In this document: in pieces, positions 1 through 9,000 of the stretch
How the letters are laid out: each line of letters begins with the position of its first letter
Numbering within the stretch: position 1 is the stretch's first letter
From: Aquiluna sp.
Lineage (GTDB): Bacteria > Actinomycetota > Actinomycetes > Actinomycetales > Microbacteriaceae
Reading direction: 5' to 3'
Length of the DNA: 64,000 nt
NCBI GenBank assembly: GCA_017854485.1
Contig: JAFMHN010000003.1
Span: 60,862-124,861, forward strand
Position numbers and translations under genes: made by a program
The notes under the pieces: model-generated
Database searches by the model: none
The model's input: the letters and a program-made list of their open reading frames with translations, nothing else
Told to the model about the DNA's origin: nothing

Positions 1-2
1 TT

Positions 3-272
3 GTGGTGATTGCTTCGGGTGTGGTTGAGATTGCTCTGGGCTTGGCGCTAATCACGCTTTGGCGCTACCGCGCTTGGGTCGGGTTAGTCACCGCCGCATT
101 TTTCATCGCAATTTTTCCTGGGAATATCTCTCAGTGGCTAAACGGCATTGATGCCTTCGGATTAGACACCGATCAAGCGCGATTCACAAGGTTGTTTTTC
201 CAGCCAGTTTTGGTGCTCTGGGCGATCTTTGCAACCGGTGCGAACCGACTCCTTGGGAAACGCTCCAAATAG
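3..272 (+). CDS. DoxX-like small membrane protein, probably 5'-truncated
   Basis: Hydrophobic protein of at least 89 residues with about three membrane segments and a short basic C-terminus. The spacing of helices and a charged stretch between helices 2 and 3 (GNISQWLNG, then D-rich residues) resemble the C-terminal part of DoxX/MauE-like membrane proteins. The reading frame opens at the window edge with two consecutive GTG codons, so the true start may lie upstream and the visible part may be a C-terminal fragment. Function in this family is poorly defined (redox-associated membrane proteins have been proposed). The LysE-type gene begins 24 bp downstream on the same strand. Confidence 0.45.
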   Translation: MVIASGVVEIALGLALITLWRYRAWVGLVTAAFFIAIFPGNISQWLNGIDAFGLDTDQARFTRLFFQPVLVLWAIFATGANRLLGKRSK

Positions 273-296
273 CTTTATTGGAGTAGCATTCCTTGG

Positions 297-926
297 GTGC
301 CGACCACCTCTAACATCATTGGTTTCCTGCTGCTCTCGATAGTCATAATTCTGATCCCGGGGCCAAGCGTTCTCTATGCAATTGGTCGTGCTCTGGTTCT
401 AGGAACTAGGGCGGCAGTCCTGAGTGTTTTTGGCAATGGTTTTGGCGTTGGCATCCAAATTCTCTTCGTCTCGCTGGGACTGGGGGCACTGATCAAGCAG
501 TCCGACGAAATCTTCTTTATCATCCAGATCTTGGGTGCAGCGATGGTGACCTACCTCGGCGTCAAAGGAATCTTGGATCGTAACAAGACCGCAGAATCAG
601 GTGCTGACAAAGCTCCGAGCAGGCGAAGAATATTTGGAGACTCGGTTGTAGTTGGCATCACCAATGCAAAAACCCTGATCTTTTTCATTGCGGTGCTTCC
701 AAGCTTTATCAACCCGGAGGCCGGAAACCTTACGCTGCAGATGCTGTTTTTGGGATCACTGTTTCTGGTGATTGGTGTCACCAGCGACTCGGCCTATGCG
801 ATTGCAGCTGGAAAGGCCAGGGATTGGCTTTCATCCTCCGCCGACAGACTGGCAACCTTCCGCGGTATTGGTGGATTGGCGCTAAGCCTGCTTGGCGTCT
901 ATATGTTCTTTGATGCCATTAATTAG
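297..926 (+). CDS. LysE/RhtB family amino-acid exporter
   Basis: A 209-residue integral membrane protein with about six hydrophobic segments, the usual size of the LysE/RhtB family, which exports amino acids or derivatives across the cytoplasmic membrane. The N-terminus carries the family signature, IPGPSVLYAIGRAL followed by a Gly-rich segment with G-x-G spacing at residues 40-55. A polar loop (residues about 100-115) separates the two halves. The start is GTG at 297; the nearest purine-rich sequence (TTGGAG at 278-283) is about 13 nt away, longer than ideal. Substrate cannot be told from sequence. Confidence 0.85.
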   Translation: MPTTSNIIGFLLLSIVIILIPGPSVLYAIGRALVLGTRAAVLSVFGNGFGVGIQILFVSLGLGALIKQSDEIFFIIQILGAAMVTYLGVKGILDRNKTAESGADKAPSRRRIFGDSVVVGITNAKTLIFFIAVLPSFINPEAGNLTLQMLFLGSLFLVIGVTSDSAYAIAAGKARDWLSSSADRLATFRGIGGLALSLLGVYMFFDAIN

Positions 927-955
927 CTTTCTGGCAAGTTCGTGCAATAAATAGA

Positions 956-986
956 CACTCATCTATGTATGCTAAATGTATGAGTG
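956..986. repeat. Inverted repeat spanning the start of the small orphan gene
   Basis: CACTCAT at 956-962 is mirrored by ATGAGTG at 980-986, a perfect 7-bp dyad separated by 17 bp. The right arm contains the proposed ATG start at 980 and the interval contains the proposed -10 element. It could be an operator or a hairpin; it may also be chance. Confidence 0.3.
968..973 (+). promoter_or_regulatory. Putative -10 element, leaderless start at 980
   Basis: TATGCT is followed by 6 nt and then ATG at 980. This places the expected transcription start at the start codon, as in leaderless actinobacterial mRNAs. No clear -35 box is seen. Confidence 0.45.
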
Positions 987-1231
987 AATGGAATTACACC
1001 AAATGCGCCAAACCGTTTGAAAGCATCGAAGCGGCCGAAGCGTTCATGGAGCGGAAAGACTTTGCCGGACACATCCTCAAGCGTGACAATGGCTACGCGG
1101 CGGTCTGCCCGACCTACCCTGATGGCTTCTACCCCGATGCGGTGCTAGTGAAATCACGAGACAATGCCAAGGGCGAACTGGCTGCTGCCAAGAATTTGCT
1201 AACCCTCTCGCCAACCTCCGACTGCTGCTAA
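980..1231 (+). CDS. Small orphan protein ending in Cys-Cys
   Basis: An 83-residue soluble protein of unknown function. It has mixed charge, an aromatic/proline patch in the middle (YAAVCPTYPDGFYPDA, around residues 44-59) and ends in SDCC. I do not recognise a family. An in-frame ATG at 965 would add five residues, but 980 is preferred because TATGCT lies 6 nt upstream, consistent with a leaderless transcript, and neither start has a ribosome binding site. It stands alone between the exporter and the helicase leader. Three or four cysteines suggest possible metal or redox chemistry, which is a guess. Confidence 0.5.
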   Translation: MSEWNYTKCAKPFESIEAAEAFMERKDFAGHILKRDNGYAAVCPTYPDGFYPDAVLVKSRDNAKGELAAAKNLLTLSPTSDCC

Positions 1232-1575
1232 GCATGCATCGTTTTCGCCTGATTGGTTCGAATAGAATCTAGATCCGATCTGCAGCGAAGCAGCTAGCAT
1301 CACGCCGCCGAGCCACCTGCGTTGTTCGCGAAAAAGCTAGGCACGCCTAAGCTACAAAATGCCCGTTTGTAATTGCCCCTATGGCTTTTTGGATAACTCC
1401 CCTAGACTTCTATTGAGACAGTTCTAAACCACTGCTCAGCGTCGTAGAACGACCCCCACGAATCTGTGGTTAATCTTTTCCTTCGGCGAACGAATACATC
1501 CATCGATGTCTTCGCCATTTGCCCAAAAACTTGGGCTCAAAAGTGATGCAAAATTCACATGAAAGTAATTGCCTT
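1232..1575. other. Long leader region of the DEAD-box helicase
   Basis: A 344-bp non-coding stretch before the helicase start at 1576. It contains several possible hairpins: GTTCTA/TAGAAC around 1420-1450; a two-part stem at 1485-1516 (outer GGCGA/TCGCC, inner ACATC/GATGT); and a 6-bp stem GCCCAA-aaac-TTGGGC at 1521-1536, 40 nt before the start codon. An upstream ATG-less extension of the helicase frame crosses these hairpins and is considered untranslated. Long structured leaders are known for cold-induced RNA helicases; whether this one is regulatory is inference. Confidence 0.4.
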
Positions 1576-2937
1576 ATGTCTTCAAAGACTTTCCTTGACC
1601 TTGGCGTGCCGGCCAAAATTGCCGGTGCACTAAGCGCACAGGGCATTGACTCACCGTTCCCCATTCAAGTTGACTCGCTGCCAGACACCCTGGCCGGTAA
1701 GGATGTGCTGGGCAGGGGCAAAACCGGATCCGGCAAAACCCTAGCCTTTGGAATTCCAATGGTCGCCAGGCTCGCTACTTCTGCAATCAATAAGCAGGGC
1801 GCTCGCAAGCCAAGAGGCTTGGTGCTAGCCCCGACTAGGGAACTAGCCACACAAATTACCAATACGCTCCAGCCATTGGCTGCTGCTATGAACCTTAGGG
1901 TCACCACCATTTTTGGTGGAGTATCTCAAAACAGGCAGGTTCAAGCTCTTCGGGATGGTGTCGATATCGTCGTGGCGACCCCGGGCCGGCTGGAGGACCT
2001 GATGGGTCAGGGCCTTTTGAAGCTGGATGCAATTGAGATCACCGTATTGGACGAGGCTGACCACATGGCAGACCTTGGTTTCTTGCCTGGAGTGACCAGA
2101 ATTTTGAATGCAACCCCAAGAACCGGTCAGCGCCTGTTGTTCTCGGCGACCTTGGATAACGGAGTGAAGAAACTCGTAGACAAGTTCCTGCAGAACCAGG
2201 TTATGCACGCTGTTGACGATGCCAATTCCCCGGTTGCCCAGATGACCCACCACGTGTTTGAGGCTGCCGACGCAGACGCAAAGAAGGCATTGGTGTTCGC
2301 CTTGGCATCCGGAACAGGAAGAAGAATCCTGTTCATGCGCACCAAGCACCACGCCAAGAAACTCGCCAGGTCTCTTACTCAGGCTGGCATACCTGCAGTT
2401 GACCTGCACGGAAACCTCTCTCAGGCCGCCAGAGATCGAAATCTGGAGGCGTTTAGCGCAGGCAAGGCAAGGGTGTTAGTAGCAACCGACGTGGCAGCAA
2501 GGGGCGTTCACGTTGACGGCGTAGACCTGGTGATCCACGTTGATCCGCCGGCTGAGCACAAGGCCTACCTGCATCGCTCTGGGAGGACAGCAAGGGCTGG
2601 AGCAGCAGGTGATGTGGTGACCATATCTTTGCCAACCCAGCGTAAAGACCTGGCTGACTTGCTCAGCAAAGCCAAAATCTCGGTAAGGCCGCAGGCAGTG
2701 ACTGAAAAATCACCACAGGTGATTGCGCTGATCGGAGAAGTTGCCGAATACGTGAAGCCTGCTGCCCCAGCAGCTAAGCCGACACCATCGGGCAAGTCAA
2801 CTGGTCGCAACGCCCAGCGAAAGCGAGCAATGCGCGAGTCTGGCAAGGGTCAGAATCAGGAGTCTAGGACCCCTGGCTCGAGACCCAAGACCCAAAGTGC
2901 CACCGGCGGTCAGCGTCAGCGTCAAAATTCGAGGTAG
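1576..2937 (+). CDS. DEAD-box ATP-dependent RNA helicase
   Basis: A 453-residue superfamily 2 RNA helicase that uses ATP to unwind RNA duplexes, usually in ribosome assembly, RNA decay or cold adaptation. In order: Q motif (FPIQ), Walker A GKTGSGKT at about residues 48-55, PTRELA, TPGR, DEAD at about 159, SAT near 188, ARGVH, and HRSGRTARAG near 332. The last 80 residues are basic and Ser/Gly/Gln-rich, typical of RNA-binding tails. The frame is open from 1519, but ATG 1576 fits the family N-terminus (begins just ahead of the Q-motif aromatic, TFLDLGV) and has GAAAG about 10 nt upstream. It has a long structured leader. Confidence 0.93.
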   Translation: MSSKTFLDLGVPAKIAGALSAQGIDSPFPIQVDSLPDTLAGKDVLGRGKTGSGKTLAFGIPMVARLATSAINKQGARKPRGLVLAPTRELATQITNTLQPLAAAMNLRVTTIFGGVSQNRQVQALRDGVDIVVATPGRLEDLMGQGLLKLDAIEITVLDEADHMADLGFLPGVTRILNATPRTGQRLLFSATLDNGVKKLVDKFLQNQVMHAVDDANSPVAQMTHHVFEAADADAKKALVFALASGTGRRILFMRTKHHAKKLARSLTQAGIPAVDLHGNLSQAARDRNLEAFSAGKARVLVATDVAARGVHVDGVDLVIHVDPPAEHKAYLHRSGRTARAGAAGDVVTISLPTQRKDLADLLSKAKISVRPQAVTEKSPQVIALIGEVAEYVKPAAPAAKPTPSGKSTGRNAQRKRAMRESGKGQNQESRTPGSRPKTQSATGGQRQRQNSR

Positions 2938-2948
2938 TCACTCGAGCC

Positions 2949-3008
2949 AGTTCCAATCGGTCCCCGCTTGGAACTCGGGACTGCAGCAGTAGGGCCCAGG
3001 GTGGGCCC
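2949..3008. terminator. Stacked hairpins between convergent genes
   Basis: AGTTCCAA at 2949-2956 pairs with TTGGAACT at 2968-2975 (8 bp, 11-nt loop). It is followed by GGGCCC at 2992-2997 and GGGCCC at 3003-3008, which can also pair. The position between convergent stops suggests bidirectional termination, but there is no U-tract on either strand. Confidence 0.4.
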
Positions 3009-3014
3009 CGTTAC

Positions 3015-4298
3015 TCAGAGTCTTCCCACGCTCTTAATGTCTTGCTCAAACTCCCCAATGACTTCGTCACTCACCGTTCTTCTGGTGTCCCCAATGGCCC
3101 AAAGGTAGTGATGCGTGGCCGTGGTCGAAGAATCATTAGTATCTGCCTGAGCTTCATAGACCGACTGCTCTAGCGCTCGCTGTGATGCCTTTCGGGCTGC
3201 ATACTCGATGTCGGCCGGAGAGAAGCCAGCTGATCGGGATACCAATTCAGCCAGATCGATATTCGGTAGCGCCGTAGCGGGAATATACCTACCCCAGATC
3301 GATCGACGCGCCTCTTCATCCGGCAGCCCAATGGGAATCACGTAGTCGAATCGGCCGTGACGCAAGAAGGCGTCGTCCAAGGCACGGATGTAGTTGGTTG
3401 CCACCACCAGAAGGTGCCCCGGCTTCTCACGAAAGGCTGGGATCAACTTAAGTAGTTCGTTGGTCACACCTTGAGTCGGCGATGGCGGATCGCCCTTGCG
3501 CTTGGAAGCAATCTCTTCAACCTCATCGATAAAGACGACAACGTTTTCTAGATCGTTTACCGTGTTGAAGACTTCACGCAGACCGCCAGCCAAGCCGCTC
3601 GAGTCGCCAGCCAGTCGTGAGGGAAAGACCTCGATAAAGGGCCAATCGAGTCGAGAGGCGACCGCCTTGGCAAAAGTAGTTTTTCCTGTTCCCGGAGGAC
3701 CGAACAGGACAATGGCCTTTGGTGGCTCAACGCCAAAAGTCTCAGCCAACCTGGAATCGGCTAGCGGCAAAACCAAGCGCCGCTCGAGCATCTCCTTCTC
3801 ATTTTTCATTCCCGCAATCTTGTCCCAAAGATCACGTGCCAACACTCGACCACCAAGATTGGTGAGTATCTCGCGCTCTTTCTCGCTCACGGAGACTTCG
3901 CGCTCAAAATATTTGAGGTGCTTCAAGTCGGCAAATCCGGCCTTTTCCAGAACACCGCTCTTGCCGTCATCGGCTACGAGCATAGAAAGCTTGGTGATGC
4001 CAGCTTTGGCCATGTCAATTTCGAGTTCGCCCAAAAGTCTTCCACCTATGCCCTGACCCTGATGCGTATCAGAAACCATAAGAAGCACCACCCAGCCCTG
4101 CTCGTGGGCAGTGCGACCGACAGCGAAGCCAACGATTTGGTCTCCATCAAAAGCCGTAATCGCATGGTCTTGGCCGCAAGAGGCGAGCACTTCGGCGAGG
4201 GAGTAAACAGGGGCGTAGCCGGCTGTCCGGGCTTGATCCCAGAGTGTCAGCAGCGAATCGGTGTCAACTGGTTGAAAGTTGCGGTATCTAACGGCCAT
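3015..4298 (-). CDS. GNAT acetyltransferase fused to AAA+ ATPase
   Basis: A 427-residue two-domain protein. Residues about 1-130 form a GNAT N-acetyltransferase: VVLLMVSD followed by the acetyl-CoA binding loop QGQGIGGRLL. Residues about 165-400 form an AAA+ ATPase: Walker A GPPGTGKTT near residue 203, Walker B VVVFIDEVEE near 256, sensor-1 VVATN, arginine finger RHGRFD near 314, and sensor-2 GFSPADIEYA. The AAA core resembles FtsH/Cdc48-type unfoldases more than helicases. No protease domain or HEXXH is present. The start ATG 4298 has AAGGGG 8 nt upstream. The gene lies 57 bp after tRNA-Arg on the same strand. Substrate and role are unknown; coupling acetylation to ATP-driven remodelling is inference. 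Confidence 0.8.
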   Translation of the reverse strand: MAVRYRNFQPVDTDSLLTLWDQARTAGYAPVYSLAEVLASCGQDHAITAFDGDQIVGFAVGRTAHEQGWVVLLMVSDTHQGQGIGGRLLGELEIDMAKAGITKLSMLVADDGKSGVLEKAGFADLKHLKYFEREVSVSEKEREILTNLGGRVLARDLWDKIAGMKNEKEMLERRLVLPLADSRLAETFGVEPPKAIVLFGPPGTGKTTFAKAVASRLDWPFIEVFPSRLAGDSSGLAGGLREVFNTVNDLENVVVFIDEVEEIASKRKGDPPSPTQGVTNELLKLIPAFREKPGHLLVVATNYIRALDDAFLRHGRFDYVIPIGLPDEEARRSIWGRYIPATALPNIDLAELVSRSAGFSPADIEYAARKASQRALEQSVYEAQADTNDSSTTATHHYLWAIGDTRRTVSDEVIGEFEQDIKSVGRL

Positions 4299-4355
4299 AG
4301 CGTTTCCCCTTAATGGATTACGGGACTATACAACCATTCCACACGAAATTTATTG

Positions 4356-4428
4356 CGCCCTCGGTAGGAATCGAACCTACGACCAAGAGATTAGAAGGCT
4401 CTTGCTCTATCCACTGAGCTACGAGGGC
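4356..4428 (-). tRNA. tRNA-Arg (anticodon TCT)
   Basis: A 73-nt cloverleaf. Acceptor arms GCCCTCG and CGAGGGC pair perfectly, discriminator G. The D-arm is GCTC-AGTGGATA-GAGC and the T-arm contains GTAGG-TTCGATT-CCTAC. The anticodon loop CTTCTAA gives TCT, reading AGA. The base pair closing the anticodon stem (31-39) is a C-U mismatch in this reading. CCA is not encoded. Confidence 0.93.
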
Positions 4429-4504
4429 TTTGCCTTGGACAGTAAGGCAACACACAGTCTACACAAGGCGGTCAAGCCTCGGCATAGGCTGATGCTCGAA
4501 GCCG

Positions 4505-5863
4505 CTAGCTGGCAGAAACCAGCTGGCTTATGGCAGCTTCGAAGACTTCTTGGTGGCGGTCAACGTCCGCCTTGGTGGTCGCAGGACACATCAACACCAT
4601 GTTGTGAAAAGGCGTGAGCAGCACTCCACGGTTCACTAGGTAGAGATGCAGGAAATCCTCTAGCAATTGATCAGCACAGTCATGGGCCGCTGTTCCGGTC
4701 TTTGGATATGGCTTGGCGAAACGGTATTCCGCTCTTGTTCCAAGCTGATTGATGGACCAGGGTAGCTGGTATTTTTCGACAAGAGAATTAACTCCATTAG
4801 TGAAGTAGGTCGCAAGATCGATCATTTCGGCAAAATTCTCTTTGGTTAGAACGCTCTCCAGGGTTGCGCGCATTGCCGCAACAGACAAGGGATTACCGGC
4901 CAGGGTTCCGCCAACGCCACCCATGTCCACCAGGTCCAGGTCGGTTCTTTCCATGACCTTTTGGGCAAACTCCTCGCTTAGCCCATAGGTTCCAGTAGGA
5001 ATGCCGCCGGCGATCGCCTTTCCGATAACAAAGATGTCAGGTTCCAAGTCATCGCGCATTGTCATCCCGCCATAGCCAGCAGAGAAGGTGTGAGTTTCAT
5101 CGATGATTAGAAGCGCGTCATACTTCCGGGTCAGCTCTCGAACCCCTTCGAGGTATCCGGGCTCTGGAAGGACAATACCGATATTCGTTAGCGCTGGCTC
5201 CATCAAAACAGCGGCCACATCGCCGTTTTTCAGCTGTCGCTCTAGCCCCACAAGGTCGTTGAACTCGGCAACCCGGGATGTCTCGGTGACATCAACCGGA
5301 GACCCGACGTTCCCAGGTCGAGACATTCCCTCGCCGTCAGGACCAACAACGATCAACGACTCATCTACCGAGCCGTGATAGCAGTAAGCATTGAACAAAA
5401 TCTTGGACTTGCCGGTGATGGCCCTAACGAGCCTGATCGCCCATCGATTGGCATCGGTGGCAGTGAGCGAGAAGCTCCATTTGGCCATCTTGAAGCGCTC
5501 GGTCAAGTTGTTCGCAACCCACTGGGCATCTTCCGTTGGAAGCATCGTTGTCATTCCACCCTGGTCCTTAATGCGCTTGACTATGGCGTCAACCACGATC
5601 GGATTAGAGTGACCTGCCATGGCCCCAGTGTCCCCCAGGGCAAAATCTATGTATTCGTGCCCGTCGATATCCCAGATCCGATTGCCTTGCGCCCTGTCAA
5701 AATAAAGCGGAAAGCCTCCGGCCTTCTTGTTCATCCAGGTCATCGGAACCTTGCCAAACAGATTGTCGGCAGCCTGATAGGCAGCCTTAGATCTTGGGTT
5801 ACGGCTTGCGAACAACTCCTGCTCGATGGCATAGAGGTTAGTTAGGTGAGTTCTGTCGATCAT
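4505..5863 (-). CDS. Class III PLP aminotransferase
   Basis: A 452-residue fold-type I PLP enzyme related to glutamate-1-semialdehyde aminomutases and omega-aminotransferases. Visible features are DIDGHEYIDFALGDTGAMAGH near the N-terminus, the cofactor aspartate in IIDETHT (about residue 254), and the PLP lysine in VIGKAIAGGIPTG (about 281). Start ATG 5863 has a perfect AGGAGG 5 nt upstream; an in-frame start 12 codons earlier lacks this. The gene is divergent from putA, which suggests a role in amino-acid catabolism linked to proline or glutamate semialdehyde. That link is inference; the substrate is unknown. Haem synthesis (HemL) is less likely, because no other hem gene is nearby. Confidence 0.8.
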   Translation of the reverse strand: MIDRTHLTNLYAIEQELFASRNPRSKAAYQAADNLFGKVPMTWMNKKAGGFPLYFDRAQGNRIWDIDGHEYIDFALGDTGAMAGHSNPIVVDAIVKRIKDQGGMTTMLPTEDAQWVANNLTERFKMAKWSFSLTATDANRWAIRLVRAITGKSKILFNAYCYHGSVDESLIVVGPDGEGMSRPGNVGSPVDVTETSRVAEFNDLVGLERQLKNGDVAAVLMEPALTNIGIVLPEPGYLEGVRELTRKYDALLIIDETHTFSAGYGGMTMRDDLEPDIFVIGKAIAGGIPTGTYGLSEEFAQKVMERTDLDLVDMGGVGGTLAGNPLSVAAMRATLESVLTKENFAEMIDLATYFTNGVNSLVEKYQLPWSINQLGTRAEYRFAKPYPKTGTAAHDCADQLLEDFLHLYLVNRGVLLTPFHNMVLMCPATTKADVDRHQEVFEAAISQLVSAS

Positions 5864-5903
5864 GAGTTCCTCCTCTGGGTCCCCCGTCGAAGTTACCAAC
5901 TCG

Positions 5904-5963
5904 ACTACTGCCCGAATCCTGAGGATATTGGTTTCTATCCTTGCATGGTTCGGGTTGAGTAGT
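5904..5963. promoter_or_regulatory. Imperfect dyad in the aminotransferase/putA divergent region
   Basis: ACTACT-g-CCCGAA at 5904-5916 is mirrored by TTCGGG-ttg-AGTAGT at 5949-5963. The two 6-bp blocks are conserved in inverted orientation, with 1-nt versus 3-nt inner spacers. The dyad sits between the divergent starts at 5863 and 6047, where an operator for a shared regulator would be expected. No regulator gene is adjacent. Confidence 0.35.
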
Positions 5964-6046
5964 AAAACTTGCCTCCTGACTCACTAGACGGAAAGAAATC
6001 GCCCCTAGACTTGGAGACAAAAGAACTCCCAGGAAAAGGCCAATCA

Positions 6047-9000
6047 ATGACGCTTCGTGCCACCGACATCCCTGTAATTCCAGCTAAAGATGAGCTTTCG
6101 GGAGCAGTGATTGATCAGGTGCAACAGTGGGTGCTCAATGCCTCGCAACAGAAGAGCTCGCCGGCAGCAGATCGTCTGTCTGGGTTGCTTCAGGATCCGA
6201 ATGGCTTGGACTTTGCAGTTGGCTTTGTAGATGGCGTAATCAGGCCAGAGAGCCTCAAGGTTGCAGCAAAGAACCTCTACCGCCTAAGAAAAATCACCCC
6301 TAAGTTTTTGCCTTGGATTCTCAGGTTTTTACTGTCGGTTGGTGCAAACTTGGCCAGGCCATTCCCATGGATTGTTATTCCAATTGCAAGAAAGGTGCTC
6401 AGGTCTTTTGTCGCCCACCTGGTGATTGACGCAACTCCGTCAAAGCTAAGCCGGAGCATTTCCAGACTTCGAGCGCAGGGATCAACATTGAACATCAACC
6501 TTCTTGGTGAGGCTGTTCTAGGAAAAAAGGAAGCCGACCGAAGGATTCAGAAGGTCAGTCAGGTGCTATCACGGCCGGACGTGGACTACGTTTCCGTCAA
6601 GGTGTCTGCCATCGTCTCGCCGCACTCAGCCTGGTCTTTCAATGAGACAGTAATTGACGTTATCGAGCGACTAACGCCACTTTATGAGATTGCTTCACAG
6701 TCAAAGACCAAGAAATTTATCAACCTGGACATGGAGGAGTACCACGACCTCGACATGACGGTCGCCGTATTCAAGGGAATTCTCTCGAAGCCGCAGTTCC
6801 AAAATCTGGAGGCTGGCATCGTGCTGCAGGCCTATCTACCCGATGCCCTCAGGGCAATGATTGACATTCAGCAGTTTGCTGCGATGCGAACAGCCGATGG
6901 TGGAGCACCGGTCAAGGTTCGAGTGGTCAAGGGAGCGAACTTGCCGATGGAGAGAGTTGATGCCGAAAGCCACGGCTGGGCTCTTGCAACTGTTGAATCA
7001 AAGGCGGCTGCCGACGCAAACTACAAGCGAGTGCTGAACTACGCACTAACTGAGGACCGAGTAGCCAACGTTCGAATTGGCGTAGCCGGTCACAACCTGT
7101 TTGACCTGGCTTTCGCATGGCTGCTTGCTTCTCAGCGCAACGCCCAGAGTGGCATGGACTTCGAGATGCTGCTTGGTATGGCTGAAGCTCAGGCTAATGT
7201 GATTCGAAAGACCGTTGGAACCCTGGTTCTCTACACTCCGGTTGTACACCCACAAGAGTTTGATGTTGCCATTGCCTACCTAATCCGGAGGCTTGAAGAG
7301 GGCGCGTCAAAGGACAACTTCCTTTCCAATGCCTTCCAGCTAACCAACCCAGACGCATTTGCGATTGAGAAGGAGCGCTTCCAGGTTGCATTGAACATGC
7401 TGGACCAAAGTGTTCCAATCCCAAACCGCCTTCAAGATCGTCACAATGATGTGGCCTTCGCTCCGGCACAGGGGTTCACAAACTCTCCAGACACCGACCC
7501 TTCACTTGCGGGAAACCGCAGCTGGGGCTACGAAATCATCGAAAGGGCGAAAACCAGTGACATCGGCCTAGACCTTGTGGCAAGCCAAACGCTTGCAACC
7601 GAAGAACAACTTGAAGTATTGATGCGCAATGTTGTTGCAGGTGGCAAGAAGTGGTCGCAGCTCTCCGGCTTCCAACGATCCGAGAAGCTGCACGCGGTTG
7701 GCGTTGCTCTCGAGGCAAATCGCGGCAGGCTAATAGAAGTTTCGATGGCCGAGGCGGGCAAGACCTTGGATCAAGCCGACACTGAGATCTCTGAGGCAGT
7801 CGACTTCGCTCACTACTACGCGGAGCGGGCAGAGGAGCTTGATTCAATAGATGGCGCCAAGCCAAAGCCATTTGGTGTCAGCGTGATAACACCTCCGTGG
7901 AACTTCCCAATCGCGATTCCTGCCGGTGGTGCACTGGCCGCGCTGGCCGCTGGATCAGCTGTTATCTTCAAGCCAGCCAGCGCAACTGCGCGCTGTGGTG
8001 CGGTGCTGGCTGCAATCATCTCGGAAACGATAGCTGCCGACGTGTTCGCTCCAATTCAAATCAGCGAATCTGGCCTGGGAAAGCAGCTGCTGTCACATCC
8101 TGATGTAGACCAGGTGATTCTGACCGGTGGCTACGAGACCGCACAGCTGTTCAAGACCTTCCGTCCGAACATGCGCCTTTTGGCAGAAACCAGCGGCAAG
8201 AACGCAATCATTGTCACCGAATCGGCAGATTATGACCTTGCCGCAAAAGACATCGCCTACTCGGCGTTTGGTCACGCTGGTCAGAAGTGTTCCGCCAGCT
8301 CGATCGTGATTCTGGTTGGATCTGCCGCCAAATCAAAGCGGTTCCGCCGTCAGCTAGAGGACGCCGTCACTAGCCTGCACGTTGGTCACCCAGATGACCC
8401 GAAAACGCAAATGGGACCAATGATTGATGCACCGACCGGGAAGCTCCTCGAGGGGCTTACCGTCCTCGAGCGCGGCGAGAAGTGGCTGGTAAAGCCTGCC
8501 CAGCTAGATGAAACTGGCAAGCTTTGGTCTCCCGGCGTTCGGTACCACGTCAGGCCAAACTCCAAGAGCCACAAAACCGAGTATTTCGGACCGGTCCTGT
8601 CGGTAATGACCGCACCGAACCTGGAAGCCGCAATCGCACTTCAGAATGCGGTTGACTACGGTCTGACCTCTGGAATCCACTCCTTGGATCAGGTGGAGAT
8701 CAACACCTGGCTAAAGGGTATTCAAGCTGGAAACCTGTATGTGAACCGAGGCATCACCGGCGCTATCGTTCAGCGCCAGCCATTTGGTGGCTGGAAGCGC
8801 TCTAGCGTTGGGCCAAGCACCAAGGCCGGTGGACCAAACTACATCCTGAGCCTGACCCACTGGGAGAGTGCGGAAGCAACAAGCCATGCCGAAATTCTTA
8901 ACAAGCAGGTGAACGAGCTTTTGGCCAGGGCTGCAACCACCGAACTTTCTGAACAGCACCTTGAATCATTGGTGCGCTCAGCAAAGAGTGACCAACAGGT

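Noticed and set aside
1843..2409. Minus-strand frame of 188 codons inside the helicase gene
   Set aside because: Fully antisense to conserved helicase motifs, Cys/Gln-rich and without a ribosome binding site; a shadow frame.
4356..4428. tRNA-Arg as an attachment site for a mobile island
   Set aside because: No duplicate of the tRNA 3' end is seen nearby, and flanking genes look native.
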